NCBI GenBank assembly: GCA_017654935.2 | Contig: CM065693.1 | Coordinates: 24,918,000-24,981,999, forward strand | DNA from: Phymorhynchus buccinoides | Taxonomy: Eukaryota > Mollusca > Gastropoda > Neogastropoda > Raphitomidae | Reading direction: 5' to 3' | Length of the DNA: 64,000 bases | Part shown: positions 1-10,391 of the stretch, piece by piece | Layout: each line of letters opens with the position of its first letter | Position numbering within the stretch: the stretch's first letter is position 1 | Program-made: the position numbers and the translations under genes | The notes under the pieces: generated by a model | What the model saw: the letters and a program-made list of their open reading frames with translations, nothing else | Told to the model about the DNA's origin: nothing | Databases searched by the model: none

Positions 1-72
1 GAAAGGGTTAAAAAAGAAAGAGTACATGATTGAATCAAAATGTACCAAAACGTGTCTATGGGTCTGTGCAAG

Positions 73-426
73 TACCATATTTTTCGGACTATGAAGCGCA
101 CCATATTATAAAGCGCACCCCCAAAAATGTATGGCTTCCCCCGACCTGCGTGCGCATCTCGACCCTTCTAACAGAAGTGTTTCCATCTTAGTCCTTATTT
201 GTGTGTAAACAGCATCGATCTGGCATTTTTCAAACAAGTTACTGACTAAGATGGCGGTCTCCCATAATATGGCGCGCGCCTTGTGGCCGGATATGACGAC
301 ACGTGGGTACAAGCCATACAAAATTCTGATTTTGTTATATTTTCTTACTATAGTAATCATAATATAAGGCGCTGGAATCTCGCTCTGGGGAAAAAAGCAT
401 CACCTTATAATCTGAAAAATATGGTA
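73..426. mobile_element. MITE, CGGACTATAAG family, copy 1
   Basis: Terminal inverted repeats TACCATATTTTTCGGACTAT and, at the right end, its near reverse complement (TAATCTGAAAAATATGGTA). The interior shares about 170 bp with the copy at 56850-57510, including the segment around ATGGCGGTCTCCCATAATAT. No protein is encoded. Confidence 0.75.
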
Positions 427-573
427 TGTACTGTAATTTACACAGCACTTTTTTTTTTTAATCGTAATTTGAGCAAAGATAGGGTGCATACACCCGATAA
501 GGCGCAAAAACCCAAAGAAATTAAAACAAGAGGCAAAGCCTGCAAGGCTCACGTCTGATTTTTATTACTATAG

Positions 574-609
574 CAGGCATGGGAATTCCCATGACAATTC
601 CCATGCCTG
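574..609. mobile_element. 36-bp palindromic MITE remnant with target duplication
   Basis: Arms CAGGCATGGGAATT and AATTCCCATGCCTG surround eight bases. TATAG stands on both sides (569-573 and 610-614). The ends resemble the 33546-33861 element, which also has CAGGCATG termini. The unit looks like two terminal repeats with nearly nothing between them. Confidence 0.7.
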
Positions 610-614
610 TATAG

Positions 615-2132
615 AGAGAATACTGTTATGTAGACACTTGTGCATCTGAAAACAATTTTTATTTTACTGTGTAAATTAAAATTATTTCTATGCACCCCTA
701 CCCCTTTCTTTAAAATTTAATTATATGTATGCGCATGTAACATAGTGGAGCCCTATTTTTATTTTTGGCAAACAAGTAAAATTGAAAAGCATATTGACCA
801 AGCTTTCAGAAAAAACATAGTGACCAATCCCCCCCCCACCCCCACCCCCGCCGGGGTAAGGGGGGTCTACGGACACCTGTAGTAGGCCTAGTCTTTGCCT
901 GTGGGTCTAAGCCTCTTACTCTTAGAAAATTAATAATTGAAGTTGCGTGATCTGTTACTGTTTTAAACTGATTGTTCATGCGATGAAAACTTGTTCCACA
1001 TCATCTACATTTATGTAAGATATTTTATATTAGTCCTAATATTTTATTTTCGTTTCGTTAATTCCCCCCCCCCCCCTCTGCCACAAAGCAAAGGTCAAGG
1101 TCACAGCCAGCAAGCTCATCCATGTTTATTTTCCCCTGTACAGTCTTTGCTCATGGTGATCAATCGTCTAGGCCTAACAAAGGATTCGTACGTCGAAGGC
1201 AGTGAAATCGACGAACCCTGGATTTTCCGTGGGTTTTTTTTCAAGACTGAAATGAATGTGGGCTAAATGTTAAGTACGTCGTCTTGATTATGAGGTAAGG
1301 CATGGACTCTAGGCCTAGGCCTTGTTGCCGGAAGTGCAGTAGGCTAAGTTATGCGCAGAGATGATGTGCAAATGAACACGAACAACCGTTACTCAAAGTC
1401 GCAAATAAAGCTAAACAACCGGGCCGTCAACGCACACACTCGGTACATCCATTTGTTACAGAAAATATAAGTTGACGACGTTAAAATGTACCTATTTGTA
1501 CACACCTGAAGTCTTGTTTCTTTTTAAAGAGCGTTTTTGTATATCTAATGGAGAGTCTTCTTTCCAGTATGTATCTCCTACTCGGTACAACACAACAGTT
1601 ACAGTAATCTCTGCAACAAATGATTTTCTTTCTTTTGTTCCTTACCGATGTATCTGACTGCTTTGATCGCCATGACTTGAAGGCTCACGTCAAAATCAAG
1701 TATCCTGCTAACTTTAACCCTCTAACATCTTATGTTTTTTTGAGAAAATGACAACGTTAAAGTTTCAGTGGAGAGTGAGAGTCTTCTTTAGTTTGAAGAG
1801 TGTGACTGAGTCAAGGTTAAAGGTTGCACAACAGTAATCTCTGCAACAAATGATTATCTTTATTTTGTTCTTTATCAATGTATCTGACTGCTTTGATCGT
1901 CGTGACTTGAAGGCTCACGTCAAAATCAAGTATCCTGCTAACTTTAACCCTCTAACGCCTTATATGTTTAGAGAAAATGACAACGTTAAGGTTTGAGTTA
2001 AGGTTAAAGGTCGGGGCCACGGACGCAACACACACACACACACACACACATACACATACACACAACCGAACATGTACGATACTATAGACTCACTTTGTTT
2101 TAAAAAACGACGTGAGCCAAAAAGGAAGAATG
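615..2132. other. non-coding stretch with a partial tandem repeat
   Basis: No gene seen. A unit of about 230 bp is present twice (near 1600-1760 and 1830-2000; shared ACAGTAATCTCTGCAACAAA and CTTGAAGGCTCACGTCAAAA). A (CA)n run lies at 2025-2060, with C-rich tracts at 829-853 and 1063-1077. Confidence 0.6.
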
Positions 2133-2489
2133 AAACGATCAGCGAAAGTCACATCATTACAGGGCCAGTGACGGAAGTTTGTTTGATCCGATTAGTACTA
2201 GGTCTATTGCTGTGTCCGATTGTGATCACGGAGGAGATACGATCGTGAAGCGAAAGTGCAATGTGAGTGAACTGTTGTCGGTTTGTTGTGGAAGCTACCA
2301 GAGCATGGTGAGTTGTTCATTTCAACTCTCGACCCCCTTACTTTTTTCTGTTTAGAGTATAGAAAGGGCGCATGCGCCGGATTGGGTGCAGGGGTCAAAG
2401 TTCAGTAAAAAAAAAGTTGCGCCTAATAGGCCGTAAATTATGGTACACATGCAATTGTGTATAGGCTCAAATTTGAAAACATGCATTAA

Positions 2490-2726
2490 CTCTTCTAGCT
2501 AAGCACCATGGATGAATACATTTGCCCAAGACATCACTCCCACCAAATGCAAAGACATTCACTGCCAAGCACCCTGCCAAGTGTTGGTCTGTTGTTAGAG
2601 CTTTTGTCACAGTTTCTGCCGTTAAAGCAATGCAATAAGCACATAAAAAAAAAAGTTACTCCCCTCTTGTCGGTTGAGATGCAACGGACAACCAAGAACG
2701 GCAAAAAATACATGGCACCAAAAGAG
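2490..2726. mobile_element. TTAA-flanked MITE, CTCTTCTAGC family, copy 1
   Basis: TTAA at 2486-2489 and 2727-2730. The left end is CTCTTCTAGCTAAGCACCAT and the right end GGCACCAAAAGAG. It is an inverted, diverged relative of 58763-59010. TTAA duplications are typical of piggyBac-type elements. Confidence 0.65.
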
Positions 2727-2762
2727 TTAAAGAGTAAGAAAAACATTTCCATAGAAAATTAC

Positions 2763-2802
2763 CTGATCGAACAGTTGCTTGTGAGTCAGTCCTCCATTGA
2801 CT
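2763..2802 (-). CDS. acidic protein, possible exon j
   Basis: A 40-nt candidate exon with a good acceptor (TTGTATTTTCAG) and donor (TCAG|GTAATT). It is open in the phase exon i requires (SQWRTDSQATVRS plus one base). Its short length leaves the call weak. Confidence 0.33.
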
Positions 2803-2929
2803 CTGAAAATACAAAATCTCATCTTTATTTCACACTCAGTAATTCACCTCCAATTACTTCACCTTCAATACACATCTAGAAATCGATTATTTTCACTGTA
2901 TGATATAATGAAACAGATTATTATATTAT

Positions 2930-3195
2930 CTCTGCCTTGGCATAAGGCTGTGTCAGACCAATTGACATAAGCTAGAACACCAAGGCTACATCAAAATGTT
3001 ATGTTCTGCATAGTTATGCAGGGGTTGTCTTTAGCCATGGCAAGCTCCTAGCATAACATTATCAGTCCAAAAACGTTCACACACGTAATGGTCTCATCCC
3101 TAGCTAGTGCATTTGTACCATAGTGTTCAAGTGCTTCGGCTGTTGGGATGATCCCTGGAGTCTTTAAGCCAGGGTACGACAACAGCAACATCTCT
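2930..3195 (-). repeat. dispersed repeat S1, copy 1
   Basis: Member of a family of about 300 bp that starts ACCCTGGCTTAAAGACTCCA and ends near CTTATGCCAAG. Inverted here. The head holds a small hairpin (CCCTGG...CCAGGG). Probably SINE-like, but no RNA polymerase III box was confirmed. Confidence 0.7.
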
Positions 3196-3329
3196 GTTGA
3201 CATGACAATACTCATTTTGACAAACAGCATTTCCTACAAGAAAGTGTCATGATGATGGAGCAGTCGGATATTTATACAGTACCTGAACAAATTATCAATG
3301 CCTATAGGCAGAACAAAATTTGGCATTTG

Positions 3330-3662
3330 ACACTGTCCGCGTTCCTAGGCCATACGGCCGTAATGGGTAAGATACGTATGTGCCCGGTTTTTAGTTTTCA
3401 CTGGTCTCTCTGCTGCATGCAGCCAACACATTCCGATTTCAGAGGAGCTCAAAGGGAAAAAAAAGGGAAGATTTTTTTTTTTAAAGGCAGGAGAATGGGC
3501 CAATAAGGCAAAAAGATAGTAGATGACAGAAAGCAAAGGGAAAAGGCAGAGTCAAAGAGAGTGACAGACTACAGGAAGTTACAAGCACAGAACTTCCAGA
3601 AGGTAGGGGAACTATTTGTATGAAAGACCCCTCGGCATCCCCACGGGGAGGGTACTGGGACA
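3330..3662 (+). repeat. dispersed repeat S2, copy 1
   Basis: Family marked by a CACTGGTCTCCTCGCTGCAT-type head and a tail with GAACTTCCAGAAGGTGGGGG, then CCCC...GGTATCCCCAC. Seven or more copies occur in the window. SINE-like, no coding capacity. Confidence 0.72.
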
Positions 3663-3895
3663 AAGATGCAGTGTAGGCAACCCCCCATCAAATTTTCTCA
3701 TTGAAAGATTACCAAGAAGCAAGTCTGCCTTTCTTGGGAAAGGGATAATGTTAGTATCAGGTTGGGGTTAGATTCATAAAACTGAAAGAACCACACTTTG
3801 AGATCGAAAGCTGTAAACATGAGGGGGGTAGTTAAACTGCAACTTAACAATTAAGGGTATTACTTTTCAGTCACAGAGACTTTCTGTGGACAAAC

Positions 3896-4021
3896 CTGGT
3901 GATGAGAAGCGGGCTGTGATGTGCCCGATGACGATGTCATGAGCAGGCACAGGGACTGGCTCTGCTGCCATTCCGGCAGGTCCTTGGCAAGAGTGGGCCC
4001 TGAAAGACCGCCTCCTCCAAC
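3896..4021 (-). CDS. acidic protein, exon i
   Basis: A 126-nt exon, acceptor TTTTTGACAG, donor CCAG|GTTTGT. In phase 0, as required by exon h, it reads V-G-G-G-G-L-S-GPTLAKDLPEWQQSQ and on to P-A-S-H-H-Q. A second frame is also open over most of the exon (containing AEPVPVPAHDIVIGHITARF), so an alternative phase cannot be fully excluded. The acceptor and first exon bases are repeated three more times just upstream (4030-4385). Confidence 0.58.
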
Positions 4022-4029
4022 CTGTCAAA

Positions 4030-4385
4030 AACATCACCCTAATTTCACAGAATACCACCATTATTCACACATTGTATTGTATTCAATACAATTCCAGTAG
4101 ATCTTTGGTCAGTGTAGGCCATGAAAGACTGCCTCCTCCAACCTGTCAAAACATCACCCTAATTTCACAGAATACCACCATTATTCACACATTGTATTGT
4201 ATTCAATATAATTCCAGTAGATCATTGGTCAGTGTAGGCCCTGAAAGGCCCCCTCCACCAACCTGTCAAAAGATCACCATCATTTCACACATTGAACAAT
4301 AATTTGTATTCAATACAACTCCAGCAGGTCCTAGGCCCGAGGAGGCCCGGTAAGATCGCCTCCACCAACCTGTCAGAATATTACC
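4030..4385 (-). repeat. tandem copies of the exon i acceptor region
   Basis: About three more units of 110-120 bp repeat the acceptor, the first 30-45 bases of exon i and some upstream intron, starting near 4072, 4192 and 4310 (motif CCTCCTCCAACCTGTCAAAA and variants). The first two are close to identical over the ACATTGTATTGTATTCAATA stretch; the last is diverged. Each keeps the AG acceptor but has no following donor-terminated exon body. Confidence 0.75.
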
Positions 4386-4792
4386 GCCATTTCACAAATA
4401 AAAAATCTCAAAAGAAAAAAAGAACACATTGACAAGAGTCTATTGGAGTTATTTATCTTAGATATAGGAAATCATAGGTCAGTTAAAAAAGATTAGCACT
4501 AATAGAGATAACATACTATCTTTTTCGAATAAATTGCACCTTATTATAATTAACACCCCCCTTACTTTTTTTATTAGTTACATTATACAGCGCAGGAGTC
4601 TCAGTTTGAGGAGAACAAGTATTGCCTTATAGTGGAAAAAATACAGTGACAAACAAATATAGAAAACTCCATCTAAAACGTATCTCTTCCATCAGAGCCA
4701 CCCTACAGAACCAAATCACATAGCTCTGCACGTAGAAAAGCATAGCTGCCAACTTTTCCCAAACACCTCTTGCAACTAGTTGGTATACTAAC

Positions 4793-4997
4793 TTGTGGCG
4801 GTGCCATAGCCGATGAGGTTTAACCGAGGCGTGGTCACCGCTACAGCTATCTGCATTAATTTTAAAAATCGGGACTTTACTGGTTTCGTACTGCCTCCGG
4901 GCATTGCCTCCAGTATTGTTCCCACCATATTTGTATTTACAAATGTCCCATATGTGTCTGGTTCAGACCGAGAGGACGTAAAACTCCATTTTCGTTT
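4793..4997 (+). repeat. dispersed repeat S3, copy 1
   Basis: About 200 bp, from GCGGTGCCATAGCCGATGAG to a CGTAAAACTCCATTTT end. The same sequence recurs at 13677, 26413, 26727, 34972 and 61000. Its apparent ORFs are not conserved between copies. Confidence 0.75.
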
Positions 4998-5477
4998 TCC
5001 CAAACAAAATCCTGGAGGGGGGTGGGTTTGGGAGGGGGGATACTTCCCCCTCCCAGAGTGGGGGTCAGGGGGCTGCACCCCCTGAAGCTGAGAAACTTTT
5101 TTCTTTTAAATGTGAAAACTAGCCCTCAGGAGGCTCACTGAAGTCTGTCGATGAAGTCAAATTTTTTGTATTCGTCTGAAAAGACGGTCTTCCATTTCTT
5201 CGTCTTCTCCTTTGCCTTCGGCATCGTGGGCAAAAAAATACAGTGAGAAAGCGAGTGTCATGTCTTTAGAAACGGCCTCTAAACGAAATGCCACCTGATG
5301 TCAAGGGCTAAAGACGATAAGTTCACCTAAACAGCCCATTCATCACTGCACCATAAGCCCTGATTAGATACAAAGTTGGTTTGTTTGCATTTTGTTCTTA
5401 CATTTCTAAAGACCATTGGTATTTTGTGATAAATGAGTAGAAAATACATTATGCAAAAAATCTAATCCACAACTCAC

Positions 5478-5552
5478 GCTGGCACTAGGCCCTGCTGAGG
5501 ACTGTTTCTGGCTCTCTGGTGACTGAAGTTCTGAGGAAGGCTTCATCGCAGG
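5478..5552 (-). CDS. acidic protein, exon h
   Basis: A 75-nt exon, phase 0 to 0, with acceptor GTTGTTGCAG and donor CAGC|GTGAGT, reading PAMKPSSELQSPESQKQSSA and ending G-P-S-A-S. Only this frame is open and it agrees with exon g. Confidence 0.66.
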
Positions 5553-5825
5553 CTGCAACAACACAACGATGCTTACAACCACCTATACCAACAACGCTAG
5601 ACGTCAACTTAAATTATCTTAACAAATGTTTCACTCTTTGACACGGATTCACAATTTTGTTGCTCAATTTCTTTTTCTTCCCCACCATTTAAAGAATAGC
5701 TTTACTGAAATCATAAACAACACAAGTCTGTTTCTTACCTGTTTTAAAGCATATCTCCTTTTGAACCGTTTATATGTTTCTACTATAGCGAACATTTTCT
5801 ATGTATTTTCTATGTTCCTTCTCTT

Positions 5826-6175
5826 TTCAGGCCTCCTCTACTTGGAACAAACTCCCTCTTCCTCTCCGTTCTGCCAACTCCCTTTCTTCATTTAAGTCTT
5901 CCCTCAAAACCACTCTCTTCAAATCGTAGCCTGCTCTGTTCTTTTGGAAAGTAATTTTTGTCCCTTCTCTGCGCGTGTGTTTGTGTGCAGTGTGTGGTTT
6001 GTGTGGGTGTGTGTGTGTACCGTTGTGTCGCGGACTGTGGTGTGTGTGTTTTTTGGTTGTTTTGTTGTTGTTGTTGTTGTTGTTGTTTGTCTTTGTTTTG
6101 CATTTATTTGTTTATTATTGTAAGCGCTTAGGGCTTGTTTAAGATTAAGCGAAAGTGATTATTATTTAAAGTTTC
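5826..6175 (+). mobile_element. 5'-truncated LINE, 3' end
   Basis: Encodes the last residues of a CR1/L2-like reverse-transcriptase polyprotein (S-S-T-W-N-K-L-P-L-P-L-R-S, then F-K-S-S-L-K-T-T-L-F stop). A TG-rich and GTT-rich 3' UTR follows, ending in TGTAAGCGCTTAGGG and an ATT-rich tail. Only the final about 35 codons remain. Confidence 0.75.
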
Positions 6176-6280
6176 TCAATCATTAACTTCAGCACAAATA
6201 TCATGAATCTCCAACTAACTATGTCATTCATCCAAAGTTGTGTATGTCATTTAAAAAATAGAAATGTCAAATGTTTTAGG

Positions 6281-6764
6281 TACCGTAATTCGCGGACTAT
6301 AAGCTGCACCTTGATTTCGGTATATTTTTTCACAAAATGATATGTTTCGTGGTCCCGACACTTTATTTTTGGCAGTCAACACACCCGCGATCAACTCTAG
6401 ACTCAAACGGAAGCTGAGATTGTACATCGCCATTTTTCCGCGGATTATACAGACCTGTTTACCCCCTACACAAGTCTTGAGTAGTCTGGATATCCGAAAT
6501 GAGTAGTTTTGGTGTAAAATGTGTAGTTTTATTCATTAAACCATCAAATAATGTTCACTGAAAATGAGTAGAATTTAGCATTATTTTCAATTTTGAAGAG
6601 TAGTAGGGATCCAAATTGAGTAGAATACTACTCGAAAAGAGTAGAGTAAACAGGTCTGCTTATACTTCGACGCGGCTTATGCGTTACTTTTTTTCAGATT
6701 TTTTTTTTAAAGTAGGGGGTGTGACTCGTATTACGAAGCGGCTTGTAGTCTGTGAATTACGGTA
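6281..6764. mobile_element. MITE, CGGACTATAAG family, copy 2, interrupted
   Basis: Ends TACCGTAATTCGCGGACTAT and its near complement at 6745-6764 (TCTGTGAATTACGGTA). A second MITE (6450-6658) sits inside. Confidence 0.72.
6450..6658. mobile_element. CAGACCTG MITE, copy 1, nested
   Basis: Perfect ends CAGACCTGTTTAC and GTAAACAGGTCTG, with 6-base flanks ATTATA and CTTATA (5 of 6 match). The interior repeats the GAGTAG motif. Same family as 12212-12408. Confidence 0.8.
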
Positions 6765-6846
6765 ATAATATTTCATAGGACAACAAATCAGTTTTAAATG
6801 TCTAAACTTTTCAATACATTAAAATATTATCGAAGTACTACTAGTG

Positions 6847-6931
6847 TATCCTATACCAATCCATGTATGTACAGTATGCATGTTGTGACAGTGAAGACAA
6901 CCAGGAGAAAGAGAGGAGTGCCAGCAGCAGC
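6847..6931 (+). pseudogene. inverted exact copy of the exon d boundary
   Basis: These 85 bases are the exact reverse complement of 13567-13651: the last 45 bases of the intron before exon d, its acceptor, and the first 40 bases of the exon. The copy breaks off at AGCAGCAGC without a donor, so it cannot act as a complete exon. Confidence 0.9.
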
Positions 6932-7044
6932 AAACCAAGGCAAACGAGATGGATCATAAACGCAAAAGCAGCAGACAATTAGAACACAATACAAGTCATG
7001 GCTATCAGGGCAGTGGGTGGATGCCCTCATGCCTCCATACGGGG

Positions 7045-7340
7045 AGCTGGACAACCCCGCCCCCTCCACGAGTCTCTCCCCATGGGGATACTGGGGGGGG
7101 GGGTGGGGGGGGCTTTTGTAAAAATAGTTCCCCCACCTTCTGTGCTTGTAACTTCCTCTAATCTGCCACTCTCTTTGACTCTGCCTGCTTTCCCCTTTGC
7201 TTTCTATCATCTATCTTTCTGACTTTCACAAACATCTTCCAAATAATTTTTCTCATTTGAAAAATTGGAATGTGTCGGCTGTACGCAGCGGGGAGACCAG
7301 TGAAAATGAAAACCGGACACATATGTACCTTACCCATTAT
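7045..7340 (-). repeat. dispersed repeat S2, copy 2
   Basis: Inverted S2 copy. It shows the CCCCCACCTTCTGTGCTTGT tail and the GAATGTGTCGGCTGTACGCA head. Confidence 0.7.
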
Positions 7341-7400
7341 GGCCTGGGAACGCAGAAGAAGTAATGGCTATCAGCTACTGCCCTCTGTGCCCTTTCTTAC

Positions 7401-7459
7401 CCTGCCCTGCTGGGAGTTCAGTGTCTGTACGTCTTCTGGTTTGTATACCGTCTCTTCAC
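7401..7459 (-). CDS. acidic protein, exon g
   Basis: A 59-nt exon with acceptor CTGTTTCAG and donor CAGG|GTAAGA, reading EETVYKPEDVQTLNSQQGR. It completes the Gly split by exon f and ends in phase 0. It lies just left of the expanded MITE at 7572. Confidence 0.65.
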
Positions 7460-7571
7460 CTGAAACAGACACCATCGGTCACTATCACCGTGATATTTAA
7501 CCCCTTCAAGGCATCACTGCCTCAGGCGAACACCATTACTGGCCTGGGGTTGCCTAGGAAAAAAATATATA

Positions 7572-9186
7572 CAGTGGAACCTCCATTATAAGACTTCCCA
7601 TAATAAGACTCCCTCCCACATAAGACCTACTTCTCTGAGACACTGCCCTTCTTTATAAGTATTAAAATTACCTCCCTTAAAGACCTCCCATTATAAGACT
7701 CCCTCCCACATAAGACCTACTTCTCTGAGACACTGCCCTTCTTTATAAGTATTAAAATTGCCTCCCTTATAAGACTTCCCATTATAAGACTCCCTCCCAC
7801 ATAAGACCTACTTCTCTGAGACACTGCCCTTCTTTGTAAGTATTAAAATTACCTCCCTTAAAGACCTCCCATTATAAGACTCCCTCCCACATAAGACCTA
7901 CTTCTCTGAGACACTTGCCCTTCTTTATAAGTATTAAAATTGCCTCCCTTATAAGACTTCCCATTATAAGACTCCCTCCCACATAAGACCTACTTCTCTG
8001 AGACACTGCCCTTCTTTGTAAGTATTAAAATTACCTCCCTTAAAGACCTCCCATTATAAGACTCCCTCCCACATAAGACCTACTTCTCTGAGACACTGCC
8101 CTTCTTTGTAAGTATTAAAATTACCTCCCTTATAAGACCTCCCATTATAAGACTCCCTCCCACATAAGACCTACTTCTCTGAGACACTGCCCTTCTTTGT
8201 AAGTATTAAAATTACCTCCCTTAAAGACCTCCCATTATAAGACTCCCTCCCACATAAGACCTACTTCTCTGACACTGCCCTTCTTTATAAGTATTAAAAT
8301 TACCTCCCTTATAAGACCTCCCATTATAAGACTCCCTCCCACATAAGACCTACTTCTCTGAGACACTGCCCTTCTTCATAAGTATTAAAATTACCTCCCT
8401 TATAAGACCTCCCATTATAAGACTCCCTCCCACATAAGACCTACTTCTCTGAGACATTGCCCTTCTTTATAAGTATTAAAATTACCTCCCTTAAAGACCT
8501 CCCATTATAAGACTCCCTCCCACATAAGACCTACTTCTCTGAGACACTGCCCTTCTTTGTAAGTATTAAAATTACCTCCCTTAAAGACCTCCCATTATAA
8601 GACTCCCTCCCACATAAGACCTACTTCTCTGAGACACTGCCCTTCTTTGTAAGTATTAAAATTACCTCCCTAATAAGACCTCCCATTATAAGACTCCCTC
8701 CCACATAAGACCTACTTCTCTGAGACACTGCCCTTCTTTGTAAAAAGTATTAAAATTACCTCCCTTATAAGACCTCCCATTATAAGACTCCCTCCCACAT
8801 AAGACCTACTTCTCTGAGACACTGCCCTTCTTTGTAAGTATTAAAATTACCTCTCTTATAAGACCTCCCATTATAAGACTCCCTCCCACATAAGACCTAC
8901 TTCTCTGAGACACTGCCCTTCTTTGTAAGTATTAAAATTACCTCCCTTATAAGACCTCCCATTATAAGACTCCCTCCCACATAAGACCTACTTCTCTGAG
9001 ACACTGCCCTTCTTTGTAAAAAGTATTAAAATTACCTCCCTTATAAGACCTCCCATTACAAGACTCCCTCCCACATAAGACCTACTTCTCTGAGACACTG
9101 CCCTTCTTTATAAGTATTAAAATTACCTCCCTTATAAGACCTTCAAAAATCATCCAAAATTAGGTCTTGTAAGGGAGGTTCCACTG
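7572..9186. mobile_element. pogo-like MITE with 17-unit internal satellite
   Basis: The element begins CAGTGGAACCTCC and ends GGAGGTTCCACTG with TA on each side (7570-7571, 9187-9188). The ends are of the pogo/Tigger kind. Inside, a unit of about 91 bp is repeated 17 times (marker CCCACATAAGACCTACTTCT from about 7616 to 9071), with small length variants (88-95 bp). Early units alternate between two variants. The short element at 35466-35642 has the same ends and one unit, so the array arose by amplification inside the element. Confidence 0.9.
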
Positions 9187-9269
9187 TATAACAATTAAAA
9201 GGTGCAACAAAACGTGCCTCTGTCAGTGATTCATTTTCAACAACATTACTGGTTGATCAATTCACTTTG

Positions 9270-9625
9270 AAATTCCCCCCGTGGGGATACCAGGGGGTCT
9301 TTAGTATAAATAGTTCCCCCACCTTCTGGAAGTTCTGTGCTTGTAACTTCCTCTAATCTGTCACTCTCTTTGACTCTGCCTTTTCCCGTTTGCTTACTGT
9401 CATCTACTATCTTTCTGCCTTACCGGTCCATTATCCTGCCTTTTTTCACGAAACACTTTCAAAAAGATTTCCTCCACCCGAAGTCAGACAAGCTGGGCTT
9501 AACTATTTCTTAGTTAGGCGCATAACGGCAGCATGACGCATCTGCGCTCATAATTGACAGGAAACTGTCTGAGCGATCGAGGAAGAAGACTTTGAAATTA
9601 TGATTACTTGCATTAAAATCCGAAT
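9270..9625 (-). repeat. dispersed repeat S2, copy 3
   Basis: Inverted. The head differs from copy 1: it carries TTAGGCGCATAACGGCAGCA and GACAGGAAACTGTCTGAGCG in place of the GTGTCGGCTG head. The family therefore has two head types on one tail. Confidence 0.7.
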
Positions 9626-9629
9626 TGTT

Positions 9630-10305
9630 AGTCTCCTTATTACTATCATTGTTAACGAAAACTTATTGGAGCATTTTGTGAGGCTCGCATAGGGCCTTTT
9701 TTTTGGCAAGTCCACATCAAAAGCATGGGGAGGAGAATTCTTTAATTCTTAGTTGTTAAATGCTTGTTTCCATGATGATTCTTGTTAATTAATTATGCAG
9801 TTGTTCTTTTGTAATTTATAATTTATGTGTTGAGTACGCCGATAAGCTTTAGCTTGTTGTACTCTTGCGCTGAGTTATATTTGTATCTGCCTGAAATTGT
9901 GTTAATAAAGTTGTTTAAACCAATTCTTTAGCAAACTGCAATGCTTGCTTTCCCCCAAAATGTAAAGAAGCAGAGGTGGATGGGTATTGAAATGAACAGT
10001 TGCAATATATTTGAATTATATCAATTATCGATGCTAAAAATAGAGTCAAAGCCTTACAGATGTGCAAGTTTTCTTCAGGTATTTATAACACACACAGACA
10101 CACACGCGCGCACACACACATGGGTGCATGTGGTGACCAAAGCCTGGATTTTCTATCACAACCCTTGATATAACGATCATTTCAACAGCTTGGTTCTGAA
10201 AAGAAGAGCCTTATTTTCAGGCAGACCACTGCCTGAACCTGTATCAAACTGCCTGAATTCAGGCTTCAGGCGCACCCACATGCACCCCTGCATACAGACA
10301 CACAC
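9630..10305. other. intron sequence without recognised element
   Basis: AT-rich DNA with a short (CA)n/(CG) run at 10089-10120. No gene or repeat family recognised. Confidence 0.5.
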
Positions 10306-10391
10306 CTTCTGCCATCGTCAAGGAAGGGGTGCTGGGAATGATATGCGGCATGTCACCGTAGGCATCTGGTGAGGGGCAAATTTCCTCTTCC
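10306..10391 (-). CDS. acidic protein, exon f
   Basis: An 86-nt exon with acceptor GCTCGCAG and donor GAAG|GTGTGT, reading EEEICPSPDAYGDMPHIIPS and on through T-P-S-L-T-M-A-E. One base completes the Leu split by exon e, and it ends in phase 1. The donor runs into a short CA/TG repeat. Confidence 0.68.

Noticed and set aside
2358..2372. NRF1-like site GCGCATGCGCC (a similar one near 41580)
   Set aside because: Both lie in unassigned or element DNA without a nearby first exon, so no promoter claim is made.
4813..5085. 90-residue frame overlapping S3 (similar at 26362 and 61017)
   Set aside because: The frame is not conserved between S3 copies and ends in G-rich unique DNA.
7572..9186. CRISPR-like regular array
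   Set aside because: Units are contiguous with no unique spacers, lie inside transposon ends and in a eukaryotic intron.
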